DNA of 64,000 bases from Phoma sp. XZ068. Its lineage: Eukaryota; Ascomycota; Dothideomycetes; Pleosporales; Didymellaceae. Positions 9,376-22,011 of this stretch are shown in pieces. The stretch's first letter is position 1; every line of letters starts with the position of its first letter. Made by a program: the position numbers and the translations under genes. Where the stretch lies: the NCBI GenBank assembly GCA_004835665.1, contig RBKR01000020.1:248001-312000 (forward strand), read 5' to 3'. Below the pieces are notes generated by a model. It was not told where the DNA came from and did not search any database. It saw only the letters and a list, made by a program, of their open reading frames with translations.

Positions 9376-12300
9376 AGATGTGAGCATATTGCATAGCAAG
9401 CGCTGCAACTATACAACAATTCACCCTGAAGATACTTCCTCGCATGCCGTGAGAGACGAAATGTATAAGCTATCAACCTAAGCATAAGAGATCACCGGCA
9501 TAGACTACCGTACCGACCAGCCCTTTCTAGACACAGTTGACTCTGCATATGCCATAGGTATGAGGTGTCTTTTGATGGTAGTCGTGTGAAATGAGTGCCT
9601 CGGCCTGACTGGAACAGTGATATATCAATTTTGGTCGGTCTGGTCAGTATCGCCTACACATTGTGGCTGATGACAAGCTAGAGCTAAATGCGATACGAAC
9701 GCAAACATGAAATGCCTCATTACACCTTTCAGGTTGACGGAATTATTCCCAGTTGTGGAGACAGGAATGTGTTTTGATAAAGCCTTCGTAATCTGATGTG
9801 GGCTGTATGAATTGAGGCTGAAGTCACAAGTCGGAGCGAATCGTCGATACCGCCATCAAATATTTCTATTGGTGTTCGCAGTCAGCCACCCTGAGTTGGA
9901 GGAATCCCATAGTATTGCAGAACACCAAATGATGGACAAGATGTTGGTAATCTCCCCAGAGGTGGCACTACAGAATTGGGGTTTGGAAACAGCACTGTGT
10001 CGCGGAGTACACAGATACCAGTCTTTAAACCAACGACGAAGGAGCCAGTAGGCATATCGCTGGACATTGGTAACATCTATGCCGATGATTGATATGTATT
10101 TTACCAAAACCAAGCAAAGAGTATGCTCTGCAATTATTCTGGATCGACGATTGTAGCAGGTAACCCTGACCTGGCACAGTTATCTGTACTTTTGATGCAC
10201 TAGTCATTTCGCAAAGCGAAGTGCGTTATATGACGAGCAAGAACTGGAAGCCAAAAGGTACGGCAACCAGGCATAAGGCCTGGTAACATATTGATCCACG
10301 CACAGTCTTGCATTCCGATTCGGGAGGGGGGTCGGGGTGGCAAAGCTACTGGTATTTATTCAAACCGCCACCCTATTTCTGCCTATATGCCGCCTTTGTC
10401 CTTCAACGAGTCTAAAAGGAGTAAGCGGGTGGAAGCAGCCTATGGGCTTAGTCTTTGAGCAAATAGAGCACAGAGTATTTGAATTCTCGTTGTGTTCACG
10501 CAACTGATCAGGAAGAAACGAGGATTTCTTGTTACATGAGGGACCCCGTGACAAGCTTTTGGATCAACAGCCAATACAAGCTCAGATATAAGCCGCTGAC
10601 CAGAGACAGATGCAGCTTGGCTCGAAGTAAGGACTAGTTTTGATGGAACGTGACTGGAATCATAGTGGATGCAGCAGAGAACCAGTAAAATATCAATTAG
10701 TGTAGATGGGTGTACAGAGCAAGAAAGTGAAGGCCTTGCGGAGAATGTAACAGCATTTCAGGGCTGTGTTCGTAAGCATACGATACTATGCGCTCAATAT
10801 TGCATGCTTCCTAATAACGCGATGTGACTGGACGAACGGCGCCATGGTACTCGCTATCTTTCCTGCTGTGCCGACATCCATGATGCTATCACCAATGTAT
10901 TACAACAGGGGGGCCCTTAGTACCAAGATAAGCATGGTCAGCCTGTTGGCTTAACGGAACATCGGCTTTTGTGTTGGTTGTCGGTGCAACGGCCGTTGGG
11001 CTGTGCTCGTGGCTCTCAACAAAGTCTGGCCAAGACGTGCATCGATGGCTGCCACGCTTGCAGCACGAGGCTCACTGCTCGAGGATTGTTGTTCAAGCGC
11101 AACGTGATGGAATTTGAATGATGCAAGTGCTCGTGGCTGTGCTACGAGATCTGAAAAGCCATTGCACTTGTACAACCTGTTGAACTTGAGACAAGCCTTG
11201 CGTAACTGTGCAATGCGAGCTACATCATGAGAACATTCAATCAGCTCACCGTCTCATTTCCCGGAGTCGCCGGCGATCTTTAGTAAGCTATTAGATCGCA
11301 AGCCATGATGTACTGTGGTACAGCAGGCACGATTGTACAGTGGCAGATTACTGCCGTGGAACGCCGGGCAAGCACTGGGATAGTCGAAGTAATAGCCTCA
11401 ACAGCGCAAGTATCCTGCACAAGTTCCAATCCCGCCAATCATATATAGTCAGTTGCAGCCTAGCCACGATTTCCTCGCTCAATGAACGCAGAAAGGCCGA
11501 CAGCTTGTGCTCACAACATGGTAGAAGCTGGTGCGGTCATGACTGGGGTCATTGTGACATCGTTGCGGGTACCGACCCTTGCGTGTGTAAGTATACCCTG
11601 GCCTGATTGCATAAATCTCAATCTCCTGAACACGGGTCACATGAATACCACATCAGATCAGGGAAATAAGGGTGAGCTTTGCAAAGTCTGGTATCGGGTC
11701 CTTACATACGAAAGAATGGGCACCAGGCGCAACTGGCGGTCTGTCATTGAGTCAGTTTCGTTTAAAGCAGCGGATACTGCGGAAGTCTAAATGTGCGCAG
11801 CTGTGACCTTTGCATTTAAAATGTATTCGGCGGGTGCAGGCTGCGCAGGAGCACAAGATACATGGATCCTTTCATATGTGAAAAAGGAGGATTAAACGTA
11901 GGTAGCCGCTGTCAGCTGCGGCGTGATGGCAGGCGCATGCCCCAAGGATTCGGAGACGACCGGCTAATTGTTTCGTCTCCACAATGACAGGATCTGCGCT
12001 AGTGGGAGGGAGGGCGATCAACCAGTTTCTTGATTCAGTGCGAGCCGGTCGGACATGCGCATGCGGCTGAGACCTTGTTGCATGGAGCAATTGTTCCTGA
12101 AAATAGTACATTGATCCTGGTAAGAGCTGCGCAGCTCAGGTTGCTTTTTGGGGAAGTTGGTGCGGAGTTGTACAGTAACGTTGCATGTGTGAAGATGAGA
12201 TACAGAATGAACAACCACGAATGTGCCGAGTGCATGCGCGCAATTGCGTTCGGTGCGATTCCCAATGTATTGGGATTGTTGTACCCTCGCTGTACTTGAA

Positions 12301-13719
12301 ATGATCGCCGTCCAGATACGGCAGCCGGTATTACGTAGCACCTTGTGGGCTGCGCTTCTGCAATGTGATGAGATGTGATGAGTCGTTGACAGCTCGCAGC
12401 GGATCATTCGAGATTGGCGAACCGCCCCTGGTAGGAAAAGCATGTGTCGATCATGTTTCCGCAGGTTTGGTTGGGGACGTTGTTTGCTTTTGCGTGGATG
12501 ACAGCAACGCCATGTTCAGGTCGCCGGCATGCACATGGTGCACGGCATGGGTGGATCGCCTGATATGGCAGATCGATCCAAAAGGAACTTTGTGGAGATA
12601 TTGTGAGGCTGGTTTTTGTGAGGCTGCCAGTCAGGTTGCAATAAGTTTTGGGAGGTGATGAGGCGAGGAAGGATCACGAACCCTGTCAAGGAAGGGGCGA
12701 ATATGGCACCTCGCACCACAAGATGGCGCAGAGATCAGGAGCAGAGTGAAGGTGGGTAAGAGCTTGTCTATCAAGAGTAAGGTTTGCAATGAAGCATTCG
12801 AAGTGTCTATGGTACTAAATCATCTATGGTACATTTGCTGCCCGACCGTGCAGCCCGATCATGTCGCTTCATGCCGTCATGACAGTTACAACAACCCCAC
12901 AATGCCTGGCATCTGTAGTTCACGCCTCCAAAGCTTGGGCACGAGCGAAGGGCTGTCCATTGCCACCCAACGGCTGGGCAAATAGCTGTTGTCGAACACC
13001 TTCCTAACTCTCACTGCGAAGTTCGTGGCCACCGGAAGCTGCAGCTGAGCATGGACGGACCGGTGACTTTCTGCATGCCGCTATGCCCAGTCTCCACAAC
13101 GCCATCTACTCGTTTCCCCGCTCATTATCGTAGAATCCGTAGACCGACCAGCGCCTGCGCAAGCCTGCCATTGCCCGCGTTAACCAACCCAGTTGTAGTA
13201 TCATCCCTGAGTCCCAAAATCCAGACATGCCATTTTCCTTTTGCAGCGCCCCATGCCCTAACCACCGTACCCACTTATCCCAAATTCCAGACAGAGAGGC
13301 GTGAACGAAAATCCTTGGCATACATGGTCCGAGGTGAAGAACAAAAAGACAAAACGAAGTAGTAAGACGCGGCAATACAACACGAAGCGAGAGCGCTCAG
13401 TGCAGTAGCGCGACACCCACAAATGCAAGTACAGTTGATGCAAAAAAAGCCGCATGCAGATAGCCGCCCGAAACAGTGTCCGCTGCCGTAGCGGTGCCCA
13501 TCATAGTCTAAGAAAATCAAAGGGACAGGAAGGAGAAACTGCATACTCGGTAGATGTACAGAAGAAATAGGACAGTACCCGTAAGCGAAGCGTCGAATCA
13601 CACAGTCGAAGTATTAGGTGGATATAGACGTAATGTGCGCGGGGCCTTGGACCTTGCAGTAGACAACAGTGCGTTAGCAGCTGATCTGCAGAAGTCGGTG
13701 TGTGTGAAATGCGGTGTGT
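9376..13719. other. Long gene-poor region
   Basis: About 4.3 kb without a gene I can support. Open frames are all under about 140 codons, overlap each other on both strands and show no motif or sensible splice partner. A G-rich tract (10322-10340; runs of 3, 6 and 4 G plus a pair) could form a quadruplex. No tRNA A/B boxes, terminal repeats or transposase-like frames were seen. It contains the 3' flanks of the two convergent genes that border it. Confidence 0.45.
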
Positions 13720-15020
13720 CTATCGTCTGCGCGCATTTGCGATGGGTCGCTGAGCAGAGGAGCCGGCGCCAACTTCCTCCAGGAGGTCAAGACAAGACGT
13801 CAACACTGCCGGTGGTTAGTGAGGTGCGAAACATGGGAAACGTTACACTTACTCGCTATGATCTCCTCTTCCCAGACGCCCATCTGGTAGTCGACCAGAC
13901 CGTGCTTCTCCATGTTGTCACAGTTCTTTACGAGCTGTGTGCCCATTTTCTCGAGGGTATCGTAGTCAATGAGCGTTTGGGGCGGCTGTGGTCGCTGACC
14001 GGAGCTGATCATTTCTTGCGTCATGGTCCTCTGTTTCTGGAGCGTCGAGAGCCAGCAGGTGTTGAACTCTTCCCACAGCTTGAGGCGCTGCGCGTAGTGG
14101 GTCTCGTCGTCGCGCACTAGGCCTGTAGTCAATTCAGCTGCTCGTTCCGTGCTGTGCTCTCGAAAGAACTCACCCAGTGTCTCGGCCCAATGCAGCAGCC
14201 ACTCTGACAGCCTGTGTAGCTGCGCACCCGCCTCACTGATGCGCCCGTCGTGCACGAACTGAAACGTCTTCTTCAGCTCGGATTGGTAGTTGTTGTAGAA
14301 ATCGTCGTATTCGTTGCCGCTGCCATGCTGCTCGCTATAGCTGCCCTGCTGCGAGTAGCCGGCTTGGGCGGTGGCCTGGTGTGGATCTGTCATTCCGCCG
14401 GCGGTGTATGCGGGCGCGAGCGGTTCTCGTCCGACCGGGGCTTGCTGCGCTGTATATCCTAGCGAGGGGTACTGGGAAGGGACGCTTTGCGTTGCGATGG
14501 CAGAGGCAGGCGCGCTCGTGGGGCCACCCTCGCCGGCCACATTGTAGTATTGCGGTTGTGCGACCCCAAAGCCGGTGCTGAGGACCTCTATTGCCGAGTC
14601 CCTGTTTTGTTGGTACGGTTCCACAGGCTCATATTGTGACGACCCTGTCGCAGAGCCCTGCGCGCCAGGCACGCTGTACATGACATTCTGCCCGTAGGGC
14701 GAGTACTGCTGCTGTGATGCACGCTGTTGCTGCGGTTGTTGATCTGGGCTATAGCTTTGCGCGCCGTAGGACACGCCTGGCGATTGGATCGACGAGCCGA
14801 CAAACTGTGAGCCTTCCCCGTAAGCGTAACCGTAACTCTGCGAACTGGGGCGGCTGCCGGACGAGGGGGCAGATGTAGGTGGGGCAGGAGCAGTCAAGGG
14901 CGCCTGCCTGAAGCGATCGGATGCGCTTACCACGGGATATGAGCTCTGCGGTGGAAGCAGCGTGCCTTGCTGGCTCGCGTAACCTGAGGGGTTCTGCCGC
15001 GGCCGACGGTCATTGTCCAT
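13720..15020 (-). CDS. Conserved fungal protein with Q/S/P/Y-rich N-terminus and helical C-terminal domain
   Basis: Three exons, 14174-15020, 13853-14122 and 13720-13805, separated by introns of 51 and 47 bp, give 400 residues. Both junctions keep phase and restore a continuous helical region reading through ETLG-LVRDDE and EEEIIA-MLTSCLDLLEE. Residues 1 to about 240 are low complexity (Gln, Ser, Pro, Tyr, Gly), resembling disordered regions of RNA- or chromatin-associated proteins. Residues of about 250-390 form a charged, probably helical domain (YQSELKKTFQFVHDGR, LHRLSEWLLHWAE, VDYQMGVWEEEI) whose composition and spacing look strongly constrained. I do not recognise a named Pfam function. 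The ATG at 15020 is followed directly by a basic, Pro-rich start. Confidence 0.8.
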
Positions 15021-18000
15021 CCCACCCAGCCGGCTTTTGAGCTGCAGACTGAAGGGCGGTTCGAGTGCCCGGTACCCTAAGGGCGAGACTGGTGGCGTCG
15101 CGTAGTTGGCCAGCTTGCAGGCTTGGTCTAAGACTGCGAAGGGCGCGAGAGTCGGAAATGTAGTAGGCTTGGAGGGGTAGGGTGGAGTGTCTTGGAGGTG
15201 AGGACAGCAAGAGCTATGCCGAGGAACGCGGTACGAGAAGAGTCAACGGTCAAGAGGGGAGGATGTTTCGAGGGTTGGGGGGAGGTGACGTCCGAATCGG
15301 ATGGGCCAGAATGGTCGCAGCAACAGGCGGATGGATGATATACACTCGGCCCCGGCGCGTCGACAGGTACACCAATGGAGCCCGATGATGCAAAAAAAGT
15401 AGCTGCGGGCAGAAGCCTCACTGACGCGCGTGAGCTGCCGGGGGTATCCTCGTACGGCTGCGACGAGGATCTGTGGCAGTGAGACTGGCCAACCCGGAAT
15501 GCTTGGTCCCGATGTGGTAATGTTGGAGAAAGAGGCGAGCCTGAATGTGGGCCAGCTAGACACGTAGCCACTAATTGACAGGAAGTGGTCCGGCAAAAGC
15601 AAGCGTGGAGAACCCTGCGAGTGGTGGTTTCTGGTGGTGAAGCACGGCGAGCGCGCGATGTTTGAAGGGCAGTCCTTGCACGCAATTGAGTTTTCAAACG
15701 AGTCGGAAGAATAGCGAGGCCACTCTAGGAGATGGTCTCAAACAGCTTAAACGTCTGCGGCAGCCGGTAGCTTAACGGCTCTAACGCGTGCTGGTATTCT
15801 TCACGACACCAATACAGGCAGTGTCTTGGACTGCTGCCCGCGCAGTGGGCCGGGCGTAGTGCAATTGCAGGAGGGGAGTGAAGCGGTCGGCCCGAGAGCA
15901 GACGGAGAGGCGCGACAATAGCTAGATTGGTGCTTGCTTGCTGCTCAAAGAGGAAGCAAACGGCGGTGGTGAGGGTTCAAATGAAAGTGGTGGCGGCACG
16001 GGCGACCAGCGTCACGGGCTGCGAGCAGTCGTTTGACGAGGAGCTTGATGTCGGCTCGGGCGTCCGGCAGAGGCCCAAGCTGGCGCAGGGCGAGAACAGA
16101 GTGGGGGGGATATACTTTGGTGCTGGGGTAGCTGTAAGGCGCGGTGCTGGGTGAAGTGAGGGCAGAGCCACATTGGGAGCGCTGCAAGCTCTGAGCATCC
16201 ACGGACACTGAGTGTGCGAAGCAAAAAGGAACTCGCCAACGCGCCACGCCGGCGAAACAGAAGGTAAATACACGGGCCAGGGTGTCTACGAGCTAGAGAG
16301 GCACCAGCAGTGCACGCAGACCGCGCTGGGATCCCGCTCTGCGATGCGAAGAGTGGATGTGGCTGCGCGCCGAGTGGGTGAGGGCTGGCGAGTAAGGAGG
16401 CGTGATCGAGGAGCTCTGGACGACAGCGTACCCTCACACGTACCTCAAGCGTACCTCTGAATCTCCGTCTCCGATTTCCGAGATGGCCCTGGACAGCCGT
16501 GGGTGGGGCTAGCAGGCTCCCTGTAAGCCATAGTTACAGATCGCCCTGGTGGATCTGCGCCTGGGCAGCCATTGCTGCAGGGCAGCACCGCGTCTACTGG
16601 TCTGGTTGCGCCGCGGGAGCAGCGTGCTCACCACATGCTGTCTACCAGGCGCCGCGCTGCCCTGCGAGCTGCGCGACCGCCTTTTCGTTCGTTTTTCCAT
16701 GCAAAGTCTGGTTCACTCGGCCCTGCGCGGCTCCACCGCGGCCAAATGTCGCCGTCCTGCTGGGCCTGGGAACACCTCCTCCAGATTCGCTTGGCGCCTG
16801 TCCAGTGACGACTGCGCGTGAGCATCGCCAGCTGAGCAGCACAGAGGCCCGGCGGAGGCCCAATGCGCGCTGCCAGCACGCCGGCCGCCCGTCGACAGCG
16901 GTGCCCGGCCTTGTAGCAAATGTGTTTCATGCACACGACCGCTAGGCGGCGAACCCAAGGCTGATTCGTTTCTCTGCTGCCAAATCATCAAACGGCTGTC
17001 GAACCTCTGCAGCGTCAGTTTGGCGCGCTGCTTTGCAATTCCTGAATTGGTGTCAGAGCAAATGCCCGCCCGTGTGCTGTGCGGCCGACTGCCGTCGTTT
17101 GCTCTGCCAGACGTGCTCAGGGGCGTTCGTTTTGAGCCAGAGTCTGCACTCGATCAGGACATTGCTGCTCTCTTCGTCTGCGCGCTCCTGCGGTTCGGCA
17201 AGGATTGCGCGCATGGGCGATCATCCACTTGCTCCAGCCTCACTCGTCGATCGCGCAGGAAGCCCGTCCTTCTCCGTGCGACAAGTGCTGGTGCCATGTC
17301 CACTGCACGCGACTACAAAGTTTGCGAACAATGCCCTCCAGGCAATCGACTTTGCAGTGCGATGCAGCAGAGCGGTAGCCAGGCCTGGCGAGCCGTCGGA
17401 GCCTCCTTCCTGCATGTCTCACTGGCTCTTGCCCTGAATGCTGCAGTCATCCTTCCAACCTCAGCGCCCAGACCGCCTGACGACGCCAGCTTCGACACAT
17501 GATAACTCGGTTCACAGCGCCGAGGATGCAGTGTCAGTACCCTCGCGACTCATTAACTCATTGTCCGTGGCTGTCGAGCTTCGGCTGCCCGCTGCCGCCC
17601 TCGACCTTCCATCCTCACGTGCCAACAGCTGTAACCTTCTGGAAGCAACCGGAAACCCCATTGTGCGGTGTGCACTCTGTAGACGCAGACACCGCCAAAT
17701 GAAACAAGCGTCGTTCGAAGTACCCGCGCAGGCATCCCACGACCGAGGTGCGTCACTCGTTTTCCAACGGCGATCATCTGGTGACCCTGGCTCCCGTATC
17801 ACGATGCGCAGTGGAAATGAGCACAGGGGCACGGCGAACATGCTTCGAGAAGGTTTCATTTCGTTCGAGAAAGCGCACACTGACCTCCATATCGCCCGCA
17901 AGCGCAATGCCGACCGGGAGCCCTACCGGCTTGCGAGTCAGACTGACTGTTGCAACTCACCACAACCAAGGCAGCTGAGTGCTACTGAACTCTATCCAAA

Positions 18001-19364
18001 TGAGAGTCGAGGCTCATCCGGCACTTGCCCGTGTTAGGCTGTCATGCGTCCTTAGCCTGTAGTCGCTGGACAAATCGTCTTTGCCGTTGAGGCTGTTTCC
18101 GCCCTACCCGCTGCCGTTGACGAGGTGCATCCAAGCGAATTCTTCACGAGTAAGATCGATTGAAATGACGACAAGCGTCACCGGCGTCCAGCAATGCGGA
18201 AAATTTCCAATTGGCGCAATTAGAGCGAGGTGCAGTCCTGCATCCACAGCTGTGTCACGGTTTGCGACACCAGCTCCACCTTCGTCCCTCGCGATGCTGG
18301 CCACGGCGAAGTACCGCGTACGGCATTCATGAGATCGATATGTGGGCAGCGCGCTCGCTTATGCCCGCAAGGTGAAGCGTGTTCATCTGCGATCTGCATG
18401 ATGTGTTCGCCTACGTTCCGTCAAATTTCGCACCCATTTCGGACAACAGACGCTTGGATCACTACGAATTCACCCAGCCAGTGATGTACCTCGATCGACA
18501 TCCAACTGAACGTCAGCTGCACGACAAAGGGGGAGTCGATCGTAGCTAGCACATGAAGGACCATTGCCATGCTGGCATCTTCCCATCAGCTCGTTCGCAA
18601 AGCCACCTCCATTTTGCAACACGAAAAACCGCCAAGCTTCAAGCAGCTTATTATGGTACAGGACTGTTGCAGCATCACTCCCACGGACCCTGTCAAGCAT
18701 GATGCAAAGTGCAGACCGAACCCGAGGTGTCAAAAAAGATGAACACTGGGTCCAAACGGTTTTGCTGTACCGCATTCCAGGAAATAGGTTCTTACAAGCT
18801 CACAACATATTCTGAAACGTCTCCACGAACTGTTTCCGGCTTGTATCCCGGCAGTCGGTACCTTGTGACAATTCTGAAGTGCACAACCGGGTACCTGTTG
18901 CACAGCAGCCGTCAACGTTTCGGTAGGTGTCTCCTTCCGCGCAGATGGTTCTGTCGGATACGCAATGCAGTCATGGTGTCTAATAGATCATCCATCCTGA
19001 GGTCCGAGAAACACTCTAGAGGTATGACTCAAGGCTCCATTGTTCTTGTGCGCAGACAGCACCTGTGAGCGTGTTGCTTGTTGCTCATCGCCAGTCTATA
19101 GAACTTATTGATGACTTGCCCGCTTGACTACCAATCTCGCTGTCACCCTGACCTTCCAGAGTAACCTTGGAATGTTAGTGGTGCAGTACCCGTCAATATC
19201 TGCCAGAGCAAACACGACGCTACGTCTGACACGTTCTTAGGCAGTTTTGACAGCTCTACCGGTGTTGCGCCATAGGCTCTATCCGCCTGGACAATCTTAC
19301 ATTCAACTACGCTAAATGCCGACAAGTATACGATATACATGATGCTGTACAAGGAGGTGCAACC
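15021..19364. other. Long gene-poor, partly GC-rich region
   Basis: About 4.3 kb lacking a supported gene. The first 700 bp is presumably the promoter of the Q/S/Y-rich protein gene. Several frames of 130-200 codons (15128-15697 minus, 17020-17502 plus, 17438-18037 plus) exist, but they overlap frames on other strands, have odd Cys/Arg/Ser compositions and carry no motif. I treat them as chance frames in GC-rich DNA. Confidence 0.45.
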
Positions 19365-20524
19365 TCAACGCTTGACCCAGGTAGGCATCTTGCGGGCCTT
19401 GATGTGGCCAGGCTTCTTCCTCTCCACCTTTCTCGGGTCACGGGTGATGCAGCCAGCTATGCAAAGATCAGCGAATGTGTTCTGAGTGTGCGACATGTCG
19501 ATGGTTCGAAGATCTGCATGAGAAGCCCATGTGGAGTTGTGTCATGTGCAAGCGGTCCCAGTTGGACTATGTGGAGAAGAAGATCGAGAATGCAAGACGT
19601 GAACAGGATCAGGGGTAGAAAGTTCCTCAACTCACCTCGTCGCAGGGCTGGTTTCAGCGCTGGTTCATGCACCAAGAGTGCCTTCGCTACCGCCAATGTC
19701 ATGGCCTCTGCCTGGCCAGTCGATCCACCGCCCTGTACCAAGCCGAAGAGGTTGTACTTGTCAAGTCGCTGGGTGGCCTTTAGCGCCCATACGGCGCTCT
19801 CCCGGTGATGCAGCCGCCCAAAGAACTCAGTAAGGGACTGGCCATTGATCAACACCTCGCCCTCGCCCTCGACAAGCCATGCAACTGCAGAAGACGTCTT
19901 CCTGCGCCCAACACCCTTGGCCCTGCCCAGCTCGTCAATCACACCGGGCTTTGGCTTGACATCGCTAGGCTGGCTAGGTTTCTTGTAGCGCTTCATGGCC
20001 TCAGCAACCTCTTCAGGCATCAGCTGTGGATGAATACAATTCAGTCTCCGCAGAATATGCAGCATCTTGTGGAAGCGTTGGGTCTTGACAGGCTCGTTGG
20101 TCATGATGCGGTATTGCTCGACTGTTTTCCATGCAACCTTTGGTGCTTCGGCGTTCGGTATTGTGGGCAAGGTTGCGACTCTGCGGAGAAGGGCAGAGAG
20201 CGAGAGAAAGTCGTCGGTAAAGGTAGGCTTTGCGCTGAAGTAGGATGGCGACGCCGGGACGATGCGCAGTGTCCGCAGGAGGCTCTCGTCGCCCATCGCT
20301 CCATCTCCTCCATCTTCAGCGTCAAACTTGAATGGCTTCGCAGCAGTAAACGGCTCCTGGATCTCAGTCTCGATTTCGGCGGCCCGCGATACAGTCGTGG
20401 AGATGCAACGGGATGCTGGGGTTTGGAGACTACAGCGTGCTGCCCGCGCGCATTGTGTCCTCGATTGGGTTCCGATTGTGCCGACGGCCCTAGACAGGCC
20501 TTGCGCGATCTTCCTGCACACCAT
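19365..20524 (-). CDS. MRPS9: Mitochondrial small-subunit ribosomal protein uS9m
   Basis: Two exons, 19636-20524 and 19365-19456, joined across a 179-bp intron (19457-19635), encode 326 residues. The start is the ATG at 20524; the open frame continues upstream only from a TTG. The N-terminus is basic and Ser/Thr-rich with no clear acidic residues for about 50 positions, as expected of a mitochondrial presequence. The C-terminal 130 residues are the S9 domain: GRRKTSSAVAWL, INGQSLTEFFGR, VQGGGSTGQAEAM and AKALL. The second exon supplies the diagnostic tail with DPRKVERKK, KARK and the terminal WVKR that reaches the decoding centre of the mitoribosome. The middle section is a fungal-type extension. 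Identification is secure because the small last exon restores exactly the expected family ending. Confidence 0.93.
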
Positions 20525-22011
20525 TGCGCCGTGTAGTCGAGCGGAGATGCTCGTGGGTACGGCTAATGGACCGGTGTTGTAGATGGCATGCACGAACAAA
20601 ATCGCCGCCAAGGTTGGGCCTTGCAGCGCTAGTGGCTGGCCAATCAGAGCTCACCAGCACCACGACGTCGATCAATAAGGTAGATGTAACTTTAAAGAGC
20701 TATGGGATTCTGGTCTCGTGGAGTATGTTTTTGATGTTGAAATGAAAGTCAGAGAACAAAGTCAGAGAACTGATGTCGAAGTCCTAAGCATCTTGTTCCA
20801 TCACCCGCGTGCCTGTCAGGAATCGTTCAGTGTTCATGTCTCGTGCAAGCATCGATCGGACTGCAAATTGCTATTATGGAAATTGAGTGCTCTGAGAATG
20901 GATCTGCGTTGTATCAGGGGTCGCTGGGTATGTTCATGCGAGCGCATCGACTGTTGAATACAACCTAACCCGTGTATGCAGCCTTGCACCGTGGATGTAC
21001 CCTCGACTAGCCAAGATGCAAGACGTGGGCCGAGTGTAGCTGGAAAGCGGGCCCTGTTTGGCCATGTTCCTCACTTATTGTAAGGGATGAGCTCGTCTGT
21101 GAAGCTGAGGTTTGCTGTTGCGATGTTATGGTGTTGGCAACGAATTTGGGTTGCCTGTCTTCCTGAGTACACTGACGCAGCTCACCGCGCACATTGCAAA
21201 ATTTGTCGATTATTTATATTCTTTTCCTCTGCAACACACATTCAAAGCAAAGGCAAATACTTTCACCCTCTGAAAATACGCATGAGAGGATACGGAGAAA
21301 ATGCCGACGCCTCCTAAGGTGTCGACCTCACCAACCATGTTTTGAGCCACCTGACAACTGCCAACGACTATGTGTCACTGGGCTGTTTAGCTCGCGCAAT
21401 GGCTCAGAGTAAGTCTGGCATGGCAATAATGCTGTAGTGTACACGACTGACCAATTTATCAGAGGTGCAAAATGTGAGACGAAAGGCTGGTGGCCAGGTT
21501 GCTCCGTTTGTAGCCCTCATTGCGTGCATTAGGAAGACTGACGATAGTCTGTGCAAGCAGGAAGAGCTCGGCGACCAGTCCCAAGTCTTAACTTGGACGC
21601 TGTCTGATGCACCATGTTTGTAGCTGATAATGCTCTCGGTTTAACTGTGCTAGCCATTTACAGATCTTGCACCTACTGAAGCGTGGATGGCGGACCTGGG
21701 TGCTGTCTGTCGGTTTGCCTTGCGGCGCGGCGTTCACGGGGCATCAATCTGCTTGGCTCGCAATTGTGAGAACCCATTCAACTACAGTTTCGAGCATGCA
21801 GAAGTGAGCCTGTGGTTGCGCGCGCCAGGTCAGCGCCAAGTCGACCACCAATGCACCTGTCCCGCCCCTCCATGCAGAAAGCGAAGCACGGTCCTCCGCC
21901 CAATCGCACAATAAGATTCTTCACCCCACTTCACACCCAAACAACCTTTTTTTTCCTCAACGCCTTTGCTTCCCTTGATTGTACAGTTCCGCCCACGGTC
22001 AACCAGCAATC
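20525..22011. other. Divergent spacer between uS9m and eEF1B-gamma
   Basis: No gene supported. The right end (about 21915-22010) is pyrimidine-rich, with a run of eight T and several C-T tracts just before the eEF1B-gamma ATG. This layout is usual in front of highly expressed translation genes of filamentous fungi. Confidence 0.5.

Noticed and set aside
13554..14120. 188-codon plus-strand frame
   Set aside because: Antisense to the last exons of the conserved Q/S/Y-rich protein gene, whose spliced model is much better supported.
15128..15697. 189-codon minus-strand frame upstream of the Q/S/Y-rich protein
   Set aside because: No recognisable features; sits where the promoter and leader should be.
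17020..18037. Two plus-strand frames of 160 and 199 codons
   Set aside because: They overlap each other and several minus frames, lack motifs and splice partners, and show Cys/Arg/Ser bias; left as non-coding pending transcripts.
19805..20536. 243-codon plus-strand frame
   Set aside because: Antisense to the uS9m gene, which has strong family evidence.
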